Shown here one piece after another: positions 23,078-33,164 of a DNA stretch of 64,000 bases. The DNA lies in the NCBI GenBank assembly GCA_028752905.1, contig JAQNBH010000009.1, forward strand, positions 45,865,165 to 45,929,164, given 5' to 3'. The notes under the pieces were generated by a model, which saw only the letters and a program-made list of their open reading frames with translations, was not told the origin of the DNA and did no database searches. A program made the position numbers and the translations under genes. Every line of letters starts with the position of its first letter. The stretch's first letter is position 1. Source of the DNA: Cladorhizidae sp. MBARI D1340-BT2. Taxonomy: Eukaryota > Porifera > Demospongiae > Poecilosclerida > Cladorhizidae.

Positions 23078-23863
23078 TTGTTGGGGTGGTGACCGGTCTG
23101 GTTTTGTACCCTGACGGTGTCTCCTGTCTGTAGTTGAGTGAGGGGTTTAGTATGCTCGCTCCAGCGTTCCTGGTTGATGTGATGTCGGTTTCGGAGTGCC
23201 TGTTCTCTTAGTTTTAGTGTGTTGCTCCAGGTCTGGTGTGGTATGTATTTCCCTTGGAGGACTGGTATCAGGTCTCTTGTTGGTCGTCTGAATACGCATT
23301 CAGCAGGTGACTGTTTTGTGGAGGGGTCTGGGCTGTTCCGGTATTGGAGCATAGCCTTCTGAAATGTGTCAATTGAGAGGTCTCCGTCTGTGCCTGTGTT
23401 CCCGGATATTAGTCTCTTGATGGTTTTTACTCCAATTTCCGCCCTGCAGTTGCTGTGAGGGTAGGCAACTGAGCTCAGCCTGTGGTTTACACCCCATGTC
23501 TTCAAGAAGTTTGAGGTGATGTGTGACGTGAACTCGGGGCCACCGTCTGTGGCTAGCTCGTCGGGGATGCCATATGTTGAGAAGGTCTTTCTCAGGACAT
23601 CGGTGAGGCCCTTTGCACCGTCTCTTGATCTCTCCACAATAGGCCAATAGGAGTATCGGTCAATCACCACTAAGTAGTTTTCCCCTAGATGGTGGAAAAA
23701 TCAGCACATACTGGAAGGGGTACATTGGTAGGGCTGGTGGGATGGGGGGCATGGCTGCCTGGGATGGGGCCATCCCGTTGCAGATCCTGCAATCCGTTCT
23801 GGTAGCTGCAATGTCGGCAGTGATCCCTGGCCAGAATATAGATGACTCTGCCTTGGCTATCAT
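23023..23863 (-). pseudogene. Gypsy-like integrase
   Basis: The upper frame (23660-23863) reads FWPGITADIAA and CRICNG, the end of the H2C2 zinc-binding region. The lower frame (23023-23670) has VIDRYSYWP (first catalytic Asp), LATDGGPEFTS (second) and NCRAEIGVKTIKR (catalytic Glu), so the DDE triad appears intact. A frameshift near 23.67 kb separates the two. Integrase joins retroelement cDNA to host DNA. Confidence 0.85.
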
Positions 23864-25265
23864 TGCAGATGTACCTTGGTGAGCTGCATGGAGGGCTGCT
23901 ATATAGGCATGTTGGTCGAAGTGCTGGCGGGATGATTAGTCGGTCTTTGTACACCACAACGCCATCGATGGAGTAGAGGTGGTCCCGATGGGTGTGGTAG
24001 TCTCTGATCGCTGGTTGTACTAGGTGGCGTCTGTCCGGGAAGCCGTCTTCAATGGTGTTAAGGAGAAGCATCATGTCGTCATCTGAAGATGTAGCTGTCT
24101 GTACTTGCTCCCAGCTGATAGGCTGTATGGAGTCCATGGTCGATGCGAGTGATTCTTGGATTGTGGTGTCCAAGTGGTCGGATATGTGTGACTCATCTGT
24201 GGAGATGCCGGCCATGAGGTTCGTTGGGATCGTGGTTGTGGGTCTCAAGGTTTGGTCCGAGGCAGAGTGTGCATCGTCCGTTAGGGTCATCTTGTCTGGG
24301 TCCTGTGTGCCGGTGGGGTACCTTGAGAGTGCGTCTGGTGTCTTGTTCTTGACGCCTGGGACGTGGATCATTTTGAATTTGTAAGGCAGGGTTTTTTCTT
24401 TCAGATTGCGGAGTCTTGTGTTGGTTATCTGCTCCAGGGATCTGTCTCCGAATATCTTGACGAGGGGTTTGTGGTCGACCGCAATGATGAGGTTTGTGCA
24501 GCCTAGGACAAAGTGGCGAGCCTTGTCCAGGGCGTCCGCTACAGCGAGGGCCTCTCCCTCAATTGGAGCATAACGAGACTCCGCAGCGTGTGTGAATCGT
24601 GACCTGACTAGGGTGACCTTCCATCCGGTTTGGCAGCAAAAGACGTCGTTGGATGGGCACTGGCAGTGCTTCTGGAATAGCCAGTACCCTATCCCGTTCT
24701 TTGACCAGTCGGTTGCTAGACAAGTTGGTTTGGTTTTGTCGTAGATCTTCACCCCTTCTTGAATTTCCCTGAAGATGGCTAACTTGGAGTTGTTGAATGC
24801 CGATTGGTGTGATTCCTTCCAGGCAAACTTCTCCGAGGGTTTCAGTAGGTCCCTGAATGGTACCATGGCCGGTGTCATGCTAAATGTATAGGAGACTTGG
24901 CTTACCAGTCCGAACCAGGATCTTACATCTGTCAGGTTTTTAGGGGTCGGGAAGTCAGTGATGGCACGGATGTATTTTCTGCATGGCTTGACCGTTGTAG
25001 GGGTGATCTCGAATCCGGCGAACTCCACACTGTCCTCCGCGAAATGGAATTTCTCGGGGTTGAGGGTGACACCATTGGTGGCACAGATGTGGAGCCATTC
25101 CACTGCCTGGGAGTATGCATTGGAGATGGTGTCGGACCATAATAGAGTGTCGTCTATGCACTTTGTCTTCTTGTTGATGTGGGACACTATGCCGTCATAC
25201 CTGCTGGTGTATCCGTCCCCTGAGGCAATGTAGCCCTGGGGGGCGGTGCAGTAGCACTCCCCCAT
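23864..25265 (-). pseudogene. Gypsy-like reverse transcriptase (C-terminal half) and RNase H
   Basis: This is one long open frame. RT motifs come first, with a CIDDTLLW active-site box (family consensus YxDD, here IDD), then KFHFAEDSVEFAGFEI. RNase H follows with CLATDWSKNGIGYWLF, EGEALAVADALDKARHF and VDHKPLVKIF, then the tether FKMIHVPGVKNKTPDALSR. A linker runs into the integrase zinc finger. The upstream RT half is in a different frame. Confidence 0.88.
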
Positions 25266-26100
25266 GGTGTAATGAAGGAGGTGAAGTGTCTGTCGTCCTC
25301 GTGGAGTGGTACGGAGTGGTAGCCATTCCAGGCGTCAAATATAGTCTTCTTTGTTTTCATTGGTTGGTGGCACAGATGCCTGGTGGAATGGGGATTGGGT
25401 GTGGAGTGTCTCTCTTGTGGCGTGTTGGTTGAGGGCCTGGAAGTCAATGGTTCGACGAAGGGTGCCATTCTTTTTGGGGCAGATTACCATCCTGTGGCAC
25501 CATGTAACTGGGGTTCCGATGGGGACTTTTTCGAGGACGCCAAGCCTGACGTCCCTGTCCAGTCCAGCCTTCACTTCGTGTTGCCAGTGGAGGGGGACAG
25601 GGATTGGGTTGTGGTGGGCAGTTGGTGTTGCGAGGGGGTCGATCCTTAGCCACAGGGGTGGGCCAGTCATGAGAGGGAGTGGCTGGTGTTCGCAGGTGTT
25701 AAATGCACTTGAGCGATACAAGATTCTCAGGGATTCCTCTAGTTTGCCTCTGTTTTCTTCCGTAGCCGGAAGTGGTGGTGGGGATGATCTTCTCGGGCAC
25801 TGGCATGGTCGGTTGGGTGGGGTCGTCAAGTGGATGGGTGGCGTGGCCCCTGCCTTTGTTGTGGTGCCTGAATCCGAGATCCTTGTGATGCCTGTTTGGG
25901 GGAAAGACTGGTTGATGATCCCTAGGTCGGTGCAGGCTTCCTGGCTGAGGAAGACCTTGCTCACGTTGTGGGTCACGTATACCATTTGTCTTGTGGTCCT
26001 CCCTGATAGGGTGTCGGATAGTCTCAGGATTGTGGCTCCTAGTATTCGCAGGTTGCTGTTGTTGGCATGCGTAGGTTCACTGGTATGAGGTCCTCTGTGG
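25266..26100 (-). pseudogene. Gypsy-like protease end and reverse transcriptase N-terminal half
   Basis: The frame at 25335-26363 has the RT entry region GVLEKVPIGTPVTWCHRMV and KKNGTLRRTIDFQALNQ. The next motif, FDAWNGYHSVPLHEDDR (first RT catalytic Asp), is in another frame at 25187-25468. At least two frameshifts break RT here. The frame overlaps the end of gag-protease, so the original element may have used frameshifting, although decay alone could explain it. Confidence 0.85.
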
Positions 26101-27067
26101 TCAGGCCAAGCTTGTGGAGGATGTTTGTGCCAGCAAGGCAGCTCTGGCATCCTGTGTCGGCCATTGCCTCTATGGAGGTCTTTTTGTTGCCCATCCTTAG
26201 GGTGTGTCCTAGGTGGCAGTAGTCGTCCTTGTTGAGGTCGATGTTGAGCCGGATGTACGGCTGAGGCTTTGATCTCCTCTTTATCCATGACTTCGTGGAC
26301 TGGTTGTATACATGGTGGTCCAGGGTATTGGCTTTGTTGGGGTCGGATGTTGTTAGGTTGCATACCTCGTCGAACAGGGAGCTCTCGAACTGCGTGGTGT
26401 GTTGTTTGCTATCGCTCCTGCACATCCTCTCAGTGTGGTGGTCTCTTCCACAACCAGTGCATTTTGACCCGAATGCTGGGCACTCTGATCGCCTTATTCG
26501 GGTTGGGGCGCTCCTGCCATGGCCTTTTCCTCCGCAATAAGAGCAGATGTCCTCCTTTGGTGGGTGTACCTTCGTGTTCTGGGGTTTCTTCTGTCGCTTG
26601 TATGTGCTTCCCAGCGCTTCAGCTGATTGCGAGATGGACAGTCTCAATGCCGACCTCTTCCCAGCCTCCTTGGCTTCCACGAAACGTAGGGCTTGTTCCA
26701 CTGTCATCTCCTGGTTGGCGTCCCCGAGGAGGTCGATTTGTATCTCTGTGTCAGCTAGCCCCCTGCATACGTCTGCCACGTTCTCCTCGGAGTAATCTAC
26801 AATGTGTCCACATACACTGCATGGTTTCATGAATTTACATACACTTGCCTGTCCTCTCAGTCGTGTGCCGAATGCCCGTATCGGCTCATCGCGATCCTGT
26901 TTCATGTTATGGAGGGAGACTCGGGCGACCATGGCGTTCTCTTCCCTCACTGCCAGTGCCTTCATGGAGGCGAATACCTCGTCCTCAGTCTTTCCGGCCA
27001 GGGTGCCCCCCGCATTACGGGTGAGGTCCCTGCGCAGCTGATCGTCGCAGCACTCTAGCAGTTGCAT
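26039..27067 (-). pseudogene. Gag with zinc knuckles and aspartic protease
   Basis: The 342-residue open frame starts MQLLECCDDQLRRDLTRNAG. It has a retrotransposon-gag-like helical region, then Cys/His clusters CSYCGGKGH and CTGCGRDHHTERMC (zinc knuckles). The protease box is AMADTGCQSCLAGTN, with the catalytic Asp-Thr-Gly. Gag packages element RNA and the protease cleaves the polyprotein. The zinc knuckles appear usable, but the start is not certain because the region up to the 5' LTR (27068-27424) has no clear extension. Confidence 0.85.
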
Positions 27068-27424
27068 GACCAGGACCGGTCCGACTAGCTTGGTGGCCCT
27101 GACGTAGTCACCCCACCTTGATCTGAATTATGTCCAGTCTTCTGAGGTGCCTGCTGATGTGATGTGTGGCCTTTTCACCTTTTCCACCCTGGCTGTCTGG
27201 GAGGCCCAGTCCTGTGGGTCATCGAGTGTGCTGACAGGAATGCAGCTGCCAGTACTGGGTCAACGTCGGGTATGACATAGTCGCAATCGTCGAAGGGGCA
27301 TCTCATCTACGTAGTAGTGTGCTCCAATAGGGGTCTGTCGATCTCGTCTCTTGGTCGCCTCTTTCTGATAGGTGGGGGACCTCCTGGGCTCTTCAACGTG
27401 TTGCCCTTGGAGTCTGTATACACA

Positions 27425-27570
27425 TAGATAATAAGGGGATCGCCCTCTTTGGTCGCGATGCCACTGAATCAGAATTGGTAGTTCACGAATAGCAATGTGT
27501 ATATAGTAATGTGATGCGCATGCGTACATGTAGGACAATGATAACGATTGTGTGAGTAGAGTATTGTGTA
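27425..27570 (-). repeat. 5' LTR of Gypsy-like element
   Basis: This 146-bp copy matches 22283-22455. It is shorter by several small gaps, for example within the TACATGTACACGAATAG segment of the other copy. It is followed by target duplication GCCAT at 27571-27575. Confidence 0.85.
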
Positions 27571-27893
27571 GCCATTACCTCCTAAAGTCACAGAGGTGTA
27601 TAAATATTGGCGTGCAATCAGCCAAATCAAAGACTGCTTGGAAACTGAGTATGGCTACTCCACATTGGCAAAACTCGCAAAAGCCATTCTAGTTATACCC
27701 CATGGCAATGCTGATATATACCGAACGTTTATTCAGTCACATTGGTCTCAACAAAATGAAGCACAGAAACAGACTATGAATTTCTACATTAAATTCACTT
27801 TTAACAGTGCAATTCAATGTTCCTAAAAAATGCTATGAATTTAAACTGAACACTGAACTAGTAAAGACATGTGTAAATGCTATGAACACACTT
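27571..27893 (+). pseudogene. hAT transposase C, 3' part (dimerisation domain)
   Basis: After the second GCCAT the plus strand reads KYWRAISQIKDCLETEYGYS, then LAKAILVIPHGNADI, the start of the hAT C-terminal dimerisation domain. A frameshift at about 27730 then gives HIGLNKMKHRNRL and SLLTVQFNVPKKCYEFK. It is collinear with the part ending at 22282, so it is the same gene cut in two by the Gypsy-like element. Confidence 0.85.
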
Positions 27894-27959
27894 TAGTATG
27901 TTATTTCTCATGAAATTGTTGTTTGGATTTTTTTTGGATTTTTTCTTGATATTACAAAA

Positions 27960-28700
27960 AAAATTATGGCAACACTGCCTGAGTGGTAGCAATGCAAATG
28001 CTTCTCTCTCCACGACGATTGTTGGCGGCAGAAGGTACTGAATCAAACCTTGATGAACAAGGTAAAGTGACAAGCTATCAGTGTATACAATGTTTTCCTG
28101 CACATTGTTTGATTCATGTTGCCAATATCTGATTTTCTGTACCCGTGTAGCTCTCGGTATCTAACAATGATCCTCCGAAAGTGGGTGAGCTGCACCTTAA
28201 AGTCCTGAGGCACCTTTTGAGAGGTGTTTGTGCACCGCCTGTGGCCTACATTCCATCGCTTCTTCCAGCCACGTAGCCACATGGGGGATGCAAGGAAGCC
28301 ATAGATGCCTATTCTCATAGCGATTTGCAAGGCTCTCTCCATGAGGTCTTTGTTAAGAACAGCCCTGCCTCCAGAGCGCTCTAGGTAGTCAAAGACCTCT
28401 ATATCTACTTGTTGGCTGAAGACTGGTGCACCAGCATGAAGTTTCCTTTTCTTCTTCCCACCACCACTGTTGGCATCAACCAGTGTATCATACTTATCAT
28501 TCCACTCACTTTCTGTCAACTCCAAAAAATGTTGCTGTCTGTGATACATTTTGCATCCCTTGTCCTCTGTACCATTCTGCTGCAATCTCTACTTTATAAG
28601 CCACTATGTAACTTTTCATTGAGAACAACACGCTAGCTAGCTCGGGGCAGCATGGACATTGAAATGGGAGTGGTCTGGGGGGAGGGCACGACGTGGACAC
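27960..28700 (-). pseudogene. pogo/Tigger-like transposase, N-terminal part
   Basis: On the minus strand a psq-type helix-turn-helix (YKVEIAAEWYRGQGMQNVSQ, then TATFFGVDRK) is followed by a CENPB-type DNA-binding region (GIYGFLASPMWLRGWKKRW). The sequence then reaches IGNMNQT, where the family has NMDET/NMDQT, so the first catalytic Asp is Asn. After a ~60-bp interval with GT...AG ends, the frame resumes with FDSVPSAANNRRGERSICIA. It lies upstream, on the same strand, of the C-terminal pogo fragment at 19.55-20.2 kb, with hAT C in between. They may be one split element or two. Confidence 0.78.
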
Positions 28701-28850
28701 ATGGCCAATCAGCTGATGCGTCGTAGCTGGTGGGCGCTCGATCTCAATCGTTCTAAACCCGGATGGTGGGTGGTTACTATGTCAATGGGCACTTAGTCTA
28801 GAACGTCCTAATCCAGGGAGTGGGCGCTTACTACGTACTCTACAGTAATA
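28701..28850. other. short-motif cluster beside the pogo fragment
   Basis: Several spaced copies of GGGCGCT, GGGTGGTTACTA, GGGCACTTAGTCTAGAACG and GGGCGCTTACTAC occur here. Similar motifs are near 19240 (GGGCGATTACTAC) and 30740-30765 (GGGCACTTA, GGCGCTTACTA). They could be terminal or subterminal repeats of a DNA transposon. Confidence 0.5.
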
Positions 28851-29205
28851 GTGAAGGTATATATAGAATGCAGTTATTATAATAGTGAAGGTATAGAATG
28901 CAGTTAGTGTAATAGTGAAGGTATAGAATGCAGTTATTATAATAGTGAAGGTATAGAATGCAGTTAGTATAATAGTGAAGGTATAGAATGCAGTTAGTAT
29001 AATAGTGAAGGTATAGAATGCAGTTAGTATATAGATAGTGAAGGTAGTGAATGCAGTTAGTATAATAGTGAAGGTATAGAATGCAGTTATTATAATAGTG
29101 AAGGTATAGAATGCAGTTAGTATAATAGTGAAGGTATAGAATGCAGTTATTATAATAGTGAAGGTATAGAATGCAGTTAGTATACTAGTGAAGGTATAGA
29201 ATGGC
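28846..29205. repeat. 30-bp minisatellite, about 12 units
   Basis: The unit is AGTGAAGGTATAGAATGCAG plus TTAGTATAAT. A TTAGTAT/TTATTAT variant nearly alternates along the array. The same unit occurs in two to three copies at 16425-16492. Confidence 0.95.
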
Positions 29206-29545
29206 GAAGGAAAAGGAAAAAAAATTAGGGATAAAAAAAATTAGGGATAAAAAAATGCCCCCCCCCCCCCCCACTACCAAAATGGTCTACTCAATCCTTA
29301 TAAATCCTTATAAACATGCTCAGCTGCTGCTTAATATTTGCTATTTTTAACATGACTGGAATTGATACTGCATTATTTGCAGCATCTGGTACAGAGAACT
29401 TAATACATAGAAGTTTTTAAGGTTTGCCGATTAACTATCTTAATGAAATTTTTAAACGTATTCTCCAAGTTTTCACTTACTTTTTTTAAACAATATATTA
29501 TTCAAAGACTTCTCATGATCAACTCGAATTTTTTACTCTCACAAC
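29206..29545. other. unassigned AT-rich DNA with a poly-C run
   Basis: Contains an AAATTAGGGATAAAAAA duplicate and a run of about 16 C at about 29257-29272. No coding signal. Confidence 0.5.
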
Positions 29546-30060
29546 ATTTCGACTAGATGCTCCAGCCTTCATCGGCAATAATGAGATGCCGTGAAGACTC
29601 GCGCGAGATTGTTATAGCGGTAGCTAGCTATCCACCACGTGATACAAACCACACCCTGGCACATGTGTCAATCACGATTGAACCGTTCACACTTTGGTGC
29701 TAGGCTGATGTGCAATGCCTCCTTCACTAGCAGTTCCTTCTGTCTTGTGGCCTAGTCCAAGATGGTGGCTTCCTCCCCCAAAATACGATGTCCATTGTCC
29801 GATGCATGTTCAGCAATTGCAGATTTCTCTTTAGCACACATTTTTACAGGTATCTTGATGTTCTTTCATTCTGGTTTCCAGTCTTCTGTTGGTTTCCCCT
29901 ATGTAATACTTCCCACAGCTGCAAGGGATACAGTACACAATGCATGAGTGCATACTAGCTCGTAATTCATCATTTATTCTGCTCAATTGTGCCCTCAGAG
30001 TTCTTCCTGATCTGAAAACTACTCTGCAAATCTAGCCATTTTGGTTTTCTAATGGAGTGG
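29546..30060 (-). pseudogene. GIY-YIG endonuclease end of a retroelement
   Basis: On the minus strand, broken frames give CIPCSCGKYYIGETNRRLETR, MKEHQ, then SAIAEHASDNGHRIL and TRQKELLVKEALHI. This is the GIY-YIG endonuclease pattern (KYYIGET, R, EH) found at the C-terminus of Penelope-like and related retroelements. The tail carries GATGAAGGCTGGAGCATCTA followed by GTCGAAATGTTGTGAG, a typical post-coding sequence of such elements. The reverse transcriptase part was not found. Frameshifts and stops make it inactive. Confidence 0.75.
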
Positions 30061-31344
30061 ATCTAGAAGCAGTCAGGCTAGCAAACTGTTGGCATTAGGC
30101 GAGGTCCAACGTAGCTAGCATAATCTGTTGCCGTGTCAAGTTATTTGTGTGCTATCGTCGTGAACGTGGAAAATGCATGTCCAGGTATATACCTAAACAA
30201 AACGGCCACCGCTCCCAGGTCTCTTGGGGACAATGCCTTCCGGTTAATCTGTAGTTCAATTTTGCCTAATGCGACATAGCCAGGTCCATCCCAGTGTAAA
30301 GGTGCACCTTCCTGTAAATGTGAGCTATCTTACTTCAAAACTCCGGCCATGGATAAGGACATACAAACACACATATTTCTTTTGCTACATAAGATCACTG
30401 TAAGGATAAATAAATGCATACCCCTTGCTTGTTACACACTGTGTGAGCATGTGCAGTATTACATGACAAAATGCACCTGAAGTGATCATCACTGTTGTTG
30501 AGGCTAAATATGCGTAGAGATGATGACACACACAACACAAGTGAAAACATTACATGACCTTAACCAGTCCAGTTTAGAAACTTGATAACTGCACACCCTC
30601 TCATGAATACACTTCTTCATGACTACACTTCATCATTATACCTACACCAAATAAAACATGCATGACAACAATACACCAGACTACTATACCGTAAACTCTG
30701 GTTGCTTTGCACTCTCGCTTCTAACCACAACCTGCAAGAAAACGGGCACTTAAAAAGAATAGGCGCTTACTAAACACCATTGCTAAATAACGCACACTCA
30801 CAAAAACAAAATACTTTCCGTAATTTTTTTTAGGCGGCACAAGTTAGTTGAAGAAGGAGTTCATTTTTTGAAAAAGGAGTTAATTTCCTGAAGCAGACTA
30901 AGAAAGACAATCTCAAGGAGGAGCAGTTCTCTCAAGGCTAAAAGTGATGCCTCTCAAGTTTATTTTGCATTTGACTTTACTCCTAAAAGCATAGCCATTT
31001 GGACATCATTCATAAGGAAAAGCTCCTTTTATCCAATAACTGTTCTTGTAACAGGCTCTCCACTGCCATCTTTCACGAGCCAGACGCACAATCTTTGGGT
31101 ATGTTAGCAAGTGAATAGGAACTTCATAGGCCAAGGAGAAGCTACCGATGCTACTAGAAGGCTGGGGAAAGGCCTAGAAGCCACCTGCACACACGCAGCA
31201 AGAAGCTCATCCAGAAATTATGGGACAAGTATTGACAATTAAGCTAATAAAATAGACATGCCAAACTAGTATAATATTTGCCTCAGTGTTTTGTTGAAAT
31301 ACATTGACTAGAGGCAGTGAAGCTAATTTGCACGCATATAACTG
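30061..31344. other. unassigned DNA
   Basis: No gene or array was recognised. A short stretch at about 30690-30790 resembles the GGCGCTTACTA motif cluster at 28.7 kb and may be another DNA-transposon end. Confidence 0.4.
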
Positions 31345-31735
31345 GTACGTTTTCCAACGTCGAGACCAGCACTACCCAACGTAAAGACCAGCATTATCCA
31401 GCGTCAAGACCAGCACTACCCAGCGTCAAGACCTGCACTACCCAACGTCGAGACCAGCACTACCCAGCATCAAGACCAGCACTACCCAGCGTCAAGACCA
31501 GCACTACCCAGCATCAAGACCAGCACTACCCAGTGTCAAGACCTGCACTACCCAGCGTCAAGACCTGCACTACCCAGCGTCAAGACCAGCACTACCCAGC
31601 GTCAAGACCAGTACTACCCAACGTCAAGACCTGCACTACCCAGCGTCAAGACCTGCACTAGCCAGCGTCAAGACCAGCACTACCCAGCATCAAGACCTGC
31701 ACTAGCCAGCGTCAAGACCAGCACTACCCAGCGTG
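31345..31735. repeat. 22-bp minisatellite, about 18 units
   Basis: The unit is GACCAGCACTACCCAGCGTC plus AA, with GACCTGC and GCATC variants. Three units make 66 bp, so one frame stays open with a 22-residue period, which is an artefact. Confidence 0.95.
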
Positions 31736-32334
31736 ATACCATAAGGATGCCTGACACAAAGACGGTCTGTAACGAAAATAAATAGATGCTTAATAGTTTT
31801 TTTGTGCACTAACATCGAGAGACTTAACAACCAGAATTTACAGAATAACAATTGACCACTAACTCCATTCTATTTGAAGTTTTTCCTATAACCATAGCTG
31901 TAACATTTCTTCAAGAACAATTGTGTTAAATTAAATTCCTCATACTATTAGCCTGCAAATATAATAACTATGGGTGTTCATTACACTACCACTACAAATA
32001 TCTTCACCTAAAAAATCAATCCCACAAGTGCTTCATTCTCGAGAGCAAAGGGATTCAGATCAATCCAAGTAAGCAGAAGCAGAGATGCCTGTACAGCTAC
32101 AGTATTTCCCACAAATGGCCAGGAAGAGACCAGTCATGATGGTGGCTATAGTCACTAGCAATATGCAAAGTCTACTGGGCATGTGCAGGTGGTGCTTGCA
32201 GTGGGTAGGAGAAATTGGTCACAATTGTTCTGCCATGTGTCAGCTTTATATTTTTTGTCTAGACAAATTATCCACATAATAAATGCTGCTGTATTTCTAG
32301 GAAAGGCCATTTTTAAGATTCCTGATTAGCCAGC
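31736..32334. other. unassigned DNA
   Basis: No coding, repeat or RNA feature was recognised between the two small minisatellites. Confidence 0.4.
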
Positions 32335-32625
32335 CCCAAAGTTGTAGCCAGCCCCAGAGTTGTAGCCAGCCCCAGAGTTGTAGCCAGCCCCTGAGTTGTA
32401 TCCAGCCCCTGAGTTGTATCCAGCCCCTGAGTTGTATCCAGCCCCTGAGTTGTATCCAGCCCCTGAGTTGTATCCAGCCCCTGAGTTGTATCCAGCCCCT
32501 GAGTTGTATCCAGCCCCTGAGTTGTATCCAGCCTCAGAGTTGTAGCCAGCCTCAGAGTTGTAGCCAGCGAGTTGTAGCCAGCCCCAAAGTTGTAGCCAGC
32601 CCCAGAGTTGTAGCCAGCCCCAGGA
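32335..32625. repeat. 18-bp minisatellite, about 16 units
   Basis: The unit is CCAGCCCCTGAGTTGTAT, with CCAAAGTTGTAG and TCAGAGTTGTAG variants at the ends. The minus strand would encode Tyr-Asn-Ser-Gly-Ala-Gly hexapeptides, but a 5-bp deletion in the array shifts the frame and there is no start codon, so I treat it as non-coding. Confidence 0.93.
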
Positions 32626-32799
32626 GAAAACTTTGTATAGTCAAATTTTACGAAAGACCCAGCCAGTTCTTGGAAAAAGAATACTCCAGGTAATTCCCAG
32701 TTCTTTATAGAAAACTTGGTTTCTTCAGTCTGTAACCACAGAGTCTGCTCCTGCTAAGAAGTAGGCTGGAGCATAAGACCTCCCTCCAGCCAAAAAGGG

Positions 32800-33100
32800 A
32801 GCTGCTACTATAACGACGGTGGAGAAATGGATTGCAGACAATGACAAGAAGTGCAATACTTCTTGGTAAGTTTGAAAAAGCTAACCCTGAATGTGTATCT
32901 TCCCTAAAGCGTTCCGCCTGTATTCTATTTAAAGATAAGCTTTATGGCTGTAGAAAGTCAACTAATCTCCGCTGCTCTCCTTTCAAAGACCATGCCTCAG
33001 CTGCCATGCACCAGCAAGCCATGCTTCTGCTTACGAAGGAACAGTGCAATACAGTAGCAATATGCACCAATTGCAAGACCTCTTTTGACTCCTGATATTG
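32800..33100 (+). pseudogene. hAT-type zinc-finger fragment
   Basis: Broken plus-strand frames give TTVEKWIADNDKKCNTSW, then KFEKANPECVSSL, KDKLYGCR and SPFKDHASAAMHQQAMLLL. This matches the N-terminal zinc finger of hAT-derived proteins (a C..C ... H..AM pattern ending in DHA...MH..AM). One Cys pair is damaged and at least two frameshifts are present. Nothing of the catalytic domain follows, because the 14-kb satellite begins about 65 bp later. Confidence 0.6.
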
Positions 33101-33164
33101 AGGGAGAAGCACGGCTGAAAAGGAAGTTCGAGTTACCTGTAGTTATTTCCCGATAACCTTCCTT

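Larger units (their letters stand above)
22283..27570 (-). mobile_element. Ty3/Gypsy-like LTR retrotransposon inserted in hAT C
   Basis: About 5.3 kb on the minus strand: 5' LTR at 27425-27570, gag/zinc-knuckle/protease, reverse transcriptase, RNase H, integrase, proline-rich tail and 3' LTR at 22283-22455. The order RT-RNaseH-integrase defines the Ty3/Gypsy arrangement. Flanking GCCAT copies mark the insertion. Several frame breaks in pol, plus LTR divergence including insertions/deletions, show an inactive, not recent copy. A TGG-type primer-binding site is not evident next to the 5' LTR. Confidence 0.9.

Noticed and set aside
25351..27058. Plus-strand ORFs of up to 245 codons
   Set aside because: They are antisense shadows of the Gypsy-like gag-pol frames, which carry the recognisable motifs.
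32335..32625. Tyr-Asn-Ser-Gly-Ala-Gly repeat protein on the minus strand
   Set aside because: A 5-bp deletion shifts the frame in the array and there is no start codon, signal peptide or flanking domain.
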